A stretch of 11,489 nucleotides of DNA from Phycisphaeraceae bacterium (GTDB lineage Bacteria; Planctomycetota; Phycisphaerae; Phycisphaerales; Phycisphaeraceae), in the NCBI GenBank assembly GCA_016763955.1, contig JAESSU010000514.1:1-11489 (forward strand), written 5' to 3'. Position 1 is the first letter of the stretch. Every line of letters starts with the position of its first letter. Under the pieces are notes generated by a model. It was not told where the DNA came from. It did not search any database and worked only from the letters and a program-made list of their open reading frames with translations. Shown here in pieces: positions 6,565-11,489 of this stretch. A program made the translations under genes and the position numbers.

Positions 6565-7875
6565 ATGACATTATGCACGATCATTAAGAACGGGCGGGTC
6601 ATTGATCCGCAGAACAATATCGACACCCTCTCCGATCTGGTCCTGAAAAACGGCAAGGTCGCATCAATAGGTACGGTCAGCAAACCTGATGCCGATGCAA
6701 CGGTGATTGACGCGGGGGGGTGCATTGTCAGTCCGGGGCTAATCGACATTCACGTTCATTTCCGTGAGCCAGGCCAAGAAGATAAAGAGACGATCGCAAC
6801 GGGGGCGGCCTCTGCTGTGGCGGGGGGGTTTACCAGCGTCTGTGTGATGCCTAATACGGTGCCAACACTCGATGATGCAGGGCGAATTGACTTTGTTTAC
6901 AACCAGTCCGCCAAAGCAAACCTAGCGAATGTCTTTCCCGTCGGTGCGATCACCAAAGGTCGTGAGGGTAAAGAACTCGCTGAAATCGGACTCATGGCTA
7001 AAGCTGGGGCGGTAGGCTTTACCGACGATGGTTGCGCAGTCGCCTCAGCAGGCGTGATGGCCAAAGCCCTGCGATACATCCAGATGACCGGCAAGGTGAT
7101 CATGCAGCACTGTGAAGACCCCGAACTTGGCGGTGGGGTCATGAACGCTGGCCCGCTTGCAACGAAACTTGGGCTTAAAGGTTGGCCTCGTGTGGCGGAA
7201 GAGCTCATCATCCAACGGGACATTCTGCTTAACCGTGAAGTGAGCGCCCGTTACCATGTGCAACATTTATCATCTGGTGGCAGTGTCGAAATAATTCGCC
7301 GCGCCCGTGAGAATGCTTGGGGCAAAGCACATATCACTGCTGAAGCTTCCCCGCATCATTTGCTTCTCACCGATGAATCTTGTGCTACCTATGACCCGAT
7401 GTTTAAGATGAATCCACCGTTGCGTGAAAAGGCAGACATCCAAGCCATCAAACAAGGGATTAAGGATGGCGTGATCACCGTACTCGCAACAGACCATGCA
7501 CCGCATACCAATGAAGAAAAAGCCCTGGAATTCCCCGCTGCTCCCTATGGCATCATTGGTCTTGATTGTGCGTTATCTCTTTACATTAAAGCGTTAATTG
7601 AAGATGGCACCATCGACTGGCCGCAGATGATTGCCATGATGACTTGCAATGGTGCACAACTTTGTGACCTGCATAGCAAGGGCCATCTAAGCGTTGGAGC
7701 AGATGCGGATGTCACGATTATTGATCCTAAAATGACATGGCAAATCGACAAAGAACAGTTTGCAAGCAAGAGTCGCAATTGCCCCTTTGAAGGGTGGCAG
7801 GTCACCGGTAGGGCGATCACCACCATCGTCGGTGGTGATGTGAAATTTAATCTTGCAAAAGATCGAATCAAGTAA
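6565..7875 (+). CDS. pyrC: Dihydroorotase (type I)
   Basis: This enzyme closes carbamoyl-aspartate to dihydroorotate, the third step of UMP synthesis, with a metal centre in a TIM barrel of the amidohydrolase superfamily. The 436-residue length fits type I (class I) dihydroorotases, not the shorter E. coli type. Visible active-site elements are HVHFREPG (His63, His65), GFTDDG (Asp154), QHCED (His182), YHVQHLSS (His231/His234) and LATDHAPH (catalytic Asp310). The C-terminal strand region carries GADADVTIIDP, a common amidohydrolase end. In many bacteria this type sits beside pyrB; here it stands alone after the ribosomal operon. No SD precedes the ATG, so a leaderless mRNA is likely. Confidence 0.96.
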   Translation: MTLCTIIKNGRVIDPQNNIDTLSDLVLKNGKVASIGTVSKPDADATVIDAGGCIVSPGLIDIHVHFREPGQEDKETIATGAASAVAGGFTSVCVMPNTVPTLDDAGRIDFVYNQSAKANLANVFPVGAITKGREGKELAEIGLMAKAGAVGFTDDGCAVASAGVMAKALRYIQMTGKVIMQHCEDPELGGGVMNAGPLATKLGLKGWPRVAEELIIQRDILLNREVSARYHVQHLSSGGSVEIIRRARENAWGKAHITAEASPHHLLLTDESCATYDPMFKMNPPLREKADIQAIKQGIKDGVITVLATDHAPHTNEEKALEFPAAPYGIIGLDCALSLYIKALIEDGTIDWPQMIAMMTCNGAQLCDLHSKGHLSVGADADVTIIDPKMTWQIDKEQFASKSRNCPFEGWQVTGRAITTIVGGDVKFNLAKDRIK

Positions 7876-7890
7876 GACACAAATTAAGTT

Positions 7891-7911
7891 ACACACACAC
7901 ACACACACACA
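7891..7911 (+). repeat. (AC)10 dinucleotide microsatellite
   Basis: Ten uninterrupted AC units plus one A lie 15 bases after the pyrC stop and 26 bases before the ATG of the next gene. Long perfect dinucleotide runs are prone to slippage. I could not recognise -35/-10 boxes flanking it, so an effect on transcription is only a possibility. Confidence 0.95.
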
Positions 7912-7937
7912 TCGTCCCAATTTGCAAGGAGCTTGTC

Positions 7938-8603
7938 ATGCGTCAATTGTTTCTATTGGTCCTAATTGCATTGATCCCCAGTATGGGGCTAGCGGATGAA
8001 TCGGTCACTTCGGAGCCGACCTCTTTGCAGCGGATTGCTCAACTTGAAACGCGCGTTGCCCAATTAGAAGATCTGATTCGGCCACTGCTTATTGATTATG
8101 AAATCAAGACACGCCGTGCACAGAATAAACAGTTAGCCAAAGTGCGTATGCGGCAAGATGTAGACACTTACACACTAGCCCAACGCAAGGAAATTGAGAA
8201 GCTCTATCAGGCTGCGAATAGGAATTTTAGAGGCGCTGATGCCAAGGCAAATCTGCTCAAGGTCGTTGCGGATTATCCCAAAGCAAATCGCAGTGGTTGT
8301 GCGCTGGTTTATCTAGCGCAAACCAGCAAAGGTGATCCGCAGATTAATTACCTAAAGCTAGCGATTGAAAATTACAGCGACTGTTTTTATGGCAACGGCG
8401 TGCAAGTCGGTGCTTATGCTCGCTTGCTGTTAGCTGTCCGATGGGTCAATGATGGCAATCAGCAAAAAGCCGCCAAGCTCCTTGATGAACTAGCCAAACA
8501 GTACCCCCGGAGTTTGGATCACAAAGGCCAGCCGTTGGAATACAGCGTGACACAGCTACGAAAACGTGTGACAGCAATGGCAGTAGAGCCAGTAAAAAAA
8601 TAG
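7938..8603 (+). CDS. Secreted coiled-coil protein with helical (TPR-like) repeats
   Basis: No specific family is recognised. The 221-residue product starts with a clear signal peptide (charged MRQ, hydrophobic core, likely cut after GLA at 19). A short coiled coil follows at about residues 29-50 (LQRIAQLETRVAQLEDLI), then a helical region from about 80 to 200 whose spacing suggests tetratricopeptide-type repeats (for example KAAKLLDELAKQYPRS). The order signal peptide, coiled coil, TPR resembles CpoB/YbgF, but I see no tol or pal gene nearby and would not assign that name. Two cysteines (121 and 149) could form a disulfide after export. The SD AAGGAG lies shortly upstream of the ATG. It probably acts in the periplasm. 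Confidence 0.85.
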   Translation: MRQLFLLVLIALIPSMGLADESVTSEPTSLQRIAQLETRVAQLEDLIRPLLIDYEIKTRRAQNKQLAKVRMRQDVDTYTLAQRKEIEKLYQAANRNFRGADAKANLLKVVADYPKANRSGCALVYLAQTSKGDPQINYLKLAIENYSDCFYGNGVQVGAYARLLLAVRWVNDGNQQKAAKLLDELAKQYPRSLDHKGQPLEYSVTQLRKRVTAMAVEPVKK

Positions 8604-8626
8604 TTAATCAGAAGTTTTAGGCCGTA

Positions 8627-8649
8627 CATTGATCATCTGGTGATCAATG
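8627..8649. terminator. Inverted repeat shared by two convergent genes
   Basis: CATTGATCA (8627-8635) and TGATCAATG (8641-8649) form a perfect 9-bp stem with a 5-base loop, between the stop of the plus-strand gene (8603) and overlapping the stop codon of the minus-strand gene (8644-8646). Neither side has a T tract, so it is a weak intrinsic terminator at best; it may instead protect 3' ends. Confidence 0.45.
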
Positions 8650-9717
8650 GGGTGCTTCGCAGCGGACGGCACCTTCGGTCATGGCAAAGCTATTTTTTGC
8701 AGGGTAAACCATTTGCAGGTTCGTGAGCGTTCCGCTGCCGATAGGTTGTCCGGTGATGCCTTGTTGCAGTGACCAGTTCCAGAATTTCCATGTTCGTGGG
8801 AGGATGACGCCTGCGACGTTGACGTAGTTGTCATAGGTGATGGCATGGGGATGTTTTTCTGCTTTGTGGGCTTGGGTCCCGTAGGTAACGATGTATGCCA
8901 TGGCTTTGAGCCATTTGGTCTTGGGATCGACATAGGCGATGTACCAGTCATCGGGGGTGTCTCCGACACCGGGAGAAAAGGTGAGTTTAGCTGCGGGGAT
9001 TTGGCTTTGCCCCATGGGTAATAGGCCCATGTTTTGCAGGTGTGATCCGGGGTCGTTGAGTTTAAATGGCGAGGCGATAAAGTAAGCCCAAGTGAGTGCC
9101 GCAAAACGAGGTTTTTTGACTGACGCATTGGCAGGGGACATCCAGACCTCTTTCCCGTCATAGACGAGAACCACGCCATTGGTAAGTGTCAGTCGAACTT
9201 TACCTGCATAGCGGTCGGTTAGAATTTTGCCATCGACAATGAGATTGCCCCCGAATGAAACTTTGATGTCTGCTTGGATACAACGATTTGAACGCCAATG
9301 TTTTTTGCCATGTGCTTTTTCAACACGAAGTGCAAATGCGCGGTCGCTGGGCCCTTTGTTGATGCTTTGGGATTCTTGCTGGGTTTTAAGTTGTGGATGA
9401 GACATTGGGCTGGTGTTGCTCACATCAGGTTCGATGATGACGACTTGGGGTTTAGTTTTTTTGGGTGTTGGTTTGGCTTGTGGTGTTTGCTCCATCATGC
9501 CATCGGATAATGCTGCTGCGACATTGGGGGATAATTCGGTGATCACAATGGGCTTGTTATTCACTGTACTTGGAATGGGCGTTTGCACGGGCTGAGTCTG
9601 GGTCAGGAGTAAGTCGCCTGCTGGATCGTTTCGCTGGGGCGTAGATTGTTTGTTTTGACAGCCCAGAGCCAAGGTGACAAATGTGATGCATATTAGATAA
9701 GTGAACCAACGTGACAT
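8644..9717 (-). CDS. Lipoprotein with a LolA/DUF6503-like domain
   Basis: The 357-residue product has a lipoprotein signal peptide with lipobox LALGC, so Cys20 would be lipidated. A low-complexity linker rich in Pro, Gln, Thr and Lys (about 21-120) leads to a beta-rich domain at about 125-350. That domain contains AHGKKHWRSNRC, the strand pair around RLTLTNGVVLVYDGKEVW, the segment YFIASPFKLNDPGSH, and VGDTPDDWYIAYVDPKT. This order resembles DUF6503 and the half-barrel fold of LolA/LolB-type lipid-binding proteins. The match is from memory of the pattern, so treat the family as probable. A role in carrying a lipid or sensing the envelope is inference. An AAAGG SD lies upstream on the minus strand. 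Confidence 0.8.
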   Translation of the reverse strand: MSRWFTYLICITFVTLALGCQNKQSTPQRNDPAGDLLLTQTQPVQTPIPSTVNNKPIVITELSPNVAAALSDGMMEQTPQAKPTPKKTKPQVVIIEPDVSNTSPMSHPQLKTQQESQSINKGPSDRAFALRVEKAHGKKHWRSNRCIQADIKVSFGGNLIVDGKILTDRYAGKVRLTLTNGVVLVYDGKEVWMSPANASVKKPRFAALTWAYFIASPFKLNDPGSHLQNMGLLPMGQSQIPAAKLTFSPGVGDTPDDWYIAYVDPKTKWLKAMAYIVTYGTQAHKAEKHPHAITYDNYVNVAGVILPRTWKFWNWSLQQGITGQPIGSGTLTNLQMVYPAKNSFAMTEGAVRCEAPH

Positions 9718-9755
9718 AATAATAGACCTTTCAGTACCAGCTATTTGAATTGCAC

Positions 9756-9764
9756 ATCATATCA
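9756..9764 (-). promoter_or_regulatory. Extended -10 promoter of the lipoprotein gene
   Basis: On the minus strand the sequence reads TGATATGAT, an extended -10 (TGn followed by TATGAT, with TATGAT at 9756-9761). No good -35 is present, which is tolerated by extended -10 promoters. The start would be near 9749, giving a leader of about 30 bases. A small hairpin (CAGTGA/TCACTG, 9781-9799) lies just upstream. Confidence 0.5.
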
Positions 9765-9856
9765 CAGGTTACCATCGTCGCAGTGAGATTATTTCACTGT
9801 CGGTCGTGTAAACGCAATGGCGCAGGGTCGTACAAGGCAGAGATTGCATGCGACAT

Positions 9857-10978
9857 TTACCCGCCAAACAGATTTTGTTGTGCGGGGAACATTCCCTCGT
9901 CTTCAAAATATTTTAGTGCTTCTTCGGTGGATCGGAACCACTTGGTGCTCGTTTCGGTGATGAAGGGGGATGGATTTTTCTTGGGTTTCCAGACGACATA
10001 AACTTCCTTGCCATGCTCAAAGGCATGTTGCAGTTCCCGCTCAACGCCGCTCGATAGTCCGGGTACGCCACCGGGCAGTTCAGGCACCAGTGAAATAATC
10101 ATGTCCGACTGGTCAATGAGTTTAAAGTCCCGTGCATAAATTTGGCCATCAATATCGCCCGCAATGTCGAGTACTTGCTTAACTGAAACGGGGATGGTTT
10201 CTTGACCCCCTGCAAATGAGCCTGCTTGCATATGAATAAAGTCTTTGCTGTGTTTTGCCGCATCAATTGCTTCATCTAGGAGCAGCTTTTCATCGACATC
10301 ACCCGGATCAAACGCAATAAAATGTTTGGCAATCTCTGCTCGGAATGCGTCAATCTCTGCCATCACATCAGGCATGTTCACCACATGGGTCATTGGGAAT
10401 GACGGGTAGACCGTCTTCATCTCTGGTCGATTGATCAAGCGATAACAGGTCTCAAGTGTTTCGTTGAGTCTGCCTCGTGAGAGGACATAAAATTGGTTGG
10501 AGCAACCTAATGCTTGGGCTGCCAGTTCGGTCGCCATGATTTCTTCTTCACGCCAGACCATTAGGTCCTTGAGTGTCGCATCAATGGTGTGTTCTTTATG
10601 CAGGCGGTGATCAACCACCTCGATATTATCCACTAGACAAATGAGCATGTCGGGCTTGAACTTTTGAAGCTGGTCAAAATCGAAGGCAGAGAACAAGCCA
10701 TGCCGCCAGCGGAAGGTTGCATGGGTGTTGACGATGACGTTTTTTTGATCTTTAGAATCATTGATGATGTCTTTGAAGACTGAACGGCGTAGGCTGTTTA
10801 ATCGTGATAGGGGTAGGTCGAGAATTCGCCCGGCTTTCACGTCTTGAGCTTCAGCGTACATCATGTTACCCACGTGATAGATGTCGATGTGATCTCCACG
10901 TTGGCCTGCAAAGTCCACGGTAGCGTTGAGATAATTTTTTTTGTCCATTCCAACTTGGCCGGTGATGATTGCACGCAT
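9857..10978 (-). CDS. Archaeal-type adenylate-kinase-like domain fused to a nucleoside 2-deoxyribosyltransferase-like domain
   Basis: I know no named gene for this 373-residue protein. Residues 1-170 follow the archaeal AdkA pattern: an N-terminal ITG strand and loop, YHVGNMMYAEA (35-44 region), VIVNTHATFRWRHG (81-94), KPDMLICLVDN (108-118), and a helix with WREEEIMATELAAQALG (142-158). The loop reads GQVGMDKK where kinases have GxxxxGK[ST], so Walker A is degenerate (Asp12 for Gly, no Ser/Thr after Lys). Residues 230-358 resemble nucleoside 2-deoxyribosyltransferases: IYARDFKLIDQSDMIIS (280-296), SSGVEREL (309-316, Glu315 at the catalytic Glu position), HGKEVYVVWKP (322-332). It would be cytoplasmic and nucleotide-linked; the reaction is unknown. 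The SD AGGAG lies 9 bases before the ATG. Confidence 0.8.
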   Translation of the reverse strand: MRAIITGQVGMDKKNYLNATVDFAGQRGDHIDIYHVGNMMYAEAQDVKAGRILDLPLSRLNSLRRSVFKDIINDSKDQKNVIVNTHATFRWRHGLFSAFDFDQLQKFKPDMLICLVDNIEVVDHRLHKEHTIDATLKDLMVWREEEIMATELAAQALGCSNQFYVLSRGRLNETLETCYRLINRPEMKTVYPSFPMTHVVNMPDVMAEIDAFRAEIAKHFIAFDPGDVDEKLLLDEAIDAAKHSKDFIHMQAGSFAGGQETIPVSVKQVLDIAGDIDGQIYARDFKLIDQSDMIISLVPELPGGVPGLSSGVERELQHAFEHGKEVYVVWKPKKNPSPFITETSTKWFRSTEEALKYFEDEGMFPAQQNLFGG

Positions 10979-11129
10979 GCGACAAGGCTCCTAGTATGGT
11001 TCCGACGAACGGAAGCTGACTGATTAATGAAAAATAAGCTCGCAACAGTCACTGGAGCTTGTAATAGACGCTCGTAGCTGTCATGATAATAGCAATTCTT
11101 TAACCACCATACCCCCGGGAGATAAAAAA
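10979..11129. promoter_or_regulatory. Divergent intergenic region between the fusion gene and floA
   Basis: These 151 bases must hold the promoters of both divergent genes. On the plus strand GATAAT lies near 11084-11089 without a good -35 at normal spacing; on the minus strand I find no strong match. A small hairpin (TTCCG/CGGAA around ACGAA) lies near 11000, close to the fusion gene's start. Confidence 0.4.
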
Positions 11130-11489
11130 ATGCCTGCTGGAATTTTACTTGTCGTTTTGATTGGCGTGGGACTTGTTGCCCTTTTTGTTTGTGCGCTACT
11201 TTTTAAGTTCATTGGACTATGGATTCAGGCTTATACTTCCGGAGCCCGTGTCCGGATGGTGGACTTGATTGGCATGTGGTTTCGCAAGGTTGATCCACGT
11301 GAAATGGTGGAGGCTCGGATTCAAGCCGTCCGTGCGGATTTAGATATTTCGACAGATCTCTTGGAAACACATTACTTGTCAGTGGGCAAAAAACGTGGCC
11401 GCGTATTGCGCGTGGTGAACTCTTTGATTGCAGCAGACCGTGCTGACATTGAACTGGACTGGAAGGTCGCATGTGCAATTGATCTTGCG
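11130..11489 (+). CDS. floA: Flotillin-like protein FloA, N-terminal 120 residues (runs off the window)
   Basis: FloA (UPF0365, B. subtilis YqfA type) is a membrane scaffold protein of bacterial lipid-raft-like domains; the full protein is usually about 330 residues. The visible part starts with [20 protein letters not shown], a hydrophobic membrane hairpin or helix (about 1-34). It continues with the family blocks [37 protein letters not shown] and [19 protein letters not shown], and ends CAIDLA at the edge, all in register with FloA. The SD GGGAG lies 8 bases from the ATG at 11130. It is divergent from the kinase-like fusion gene. An NfeD-family gene often neighbours floA, but none is within view; it may lie downstream. 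Confidence 0.95.
   Translation, partial: MPAGILLVVLIGVGLVALFVCALLFKFIGLWIQAYTSGARVRMVDLIGMWFRKVDPREMVEARIQAVRADLDISTDLLETHYLSVGKKRGRVLRVVNSLIAADRADIELDWKVACAIDLA

Noticed and set aside
7938..8603. Calling the secreted coiled-coil protein CpoB/YbgF
   Set aside because: The domain order is similar but no tol-pal gene is near, and the helical repeats are too divergent to assign by eye.
9298..10001. Plus-strand open frames opposite the lipoprotein and fusion genes (9298-9510, 9413-9595, 9750-10001)
   Set aside because: Mostly antisense to good coding sequence, with Cys/Phe-rich translations and no start signals.

Overview
The window reads as bacterial chromosome of moderate GC content, most likely from the Planctomycetota and perhaps the class Phycisphaerae. 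That placement is inference. It rests on the zinc-ribbon plus multi-pass membrane protein style of the 1.77-2.67 kb gene, a FloA-type flotillin, the planctomycete look of L11, L10 and L12, and a mix of genes with and without Shine-Dalgarno (SD) sequences. I see no insertion sequence, phage gene, CRISPR array or other clear mobile DNA.

Layout. (1) Positions 1-40 hold the 3' half of a CAU-anticodon tRNA, followed by a very strong hairpin terminator. (2) guaB (IMP dehydrogenase) is complete and starts with almost no leader. (3) Two membrane-protein genes follow on the same strand: a zinc-ribbon/Yip1-like gene split by an apparent one-base deletion, and a four-helix protein of unknown function. 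(4) A ~720-base noncoding stretch carries a hairpin terminator, a long-range stem, a G-quadruplex motif and a near-consensus promoter. (5) The ribosomal protein operon rplK-rplA-rplJ-rplL has a possible three-way-junction RNA between rplJ and rplL and ends at a canonical terminator. The usual neighbours secE/nusG and rpoBC are absent. (6) pyrC (dihydroorotase) comes next, then an (AC)10 tract and a secreted coiled-coil/helical-repeat protein. (7) Two minus-strand genes follow: a lipoprotein with a LolA/DUF6503-like domain, and a fusion of an archaeal-type adenylate-kinase-like domain with a nucleoside 2-deoxyribosyltransferase-like domain. (8) Divergent from these, the window ends inside floA.

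Functionally the region is mostly housekeeping: GMP synthesis (guaB), UMP synthesis (pyrC), the ribosomal stalk and L1 arm (rplKAJL), and envelope proteins. The most unusual item is the kinase-like/deoxyribosyltransferase-like fusion at 9857-10978. Its P-loop is degenerate, which suggests nucleotide binding or an atypical nucleotide chemistry rather than ordinary kinase activity. guaB and pyrC share an absent SD and a -10-like box 6-7 bases before the ATG, which suggests leaderless mRNAs. The ribosomal protein genes, the coiled-coil protein gene and floA have clear SD sequences.
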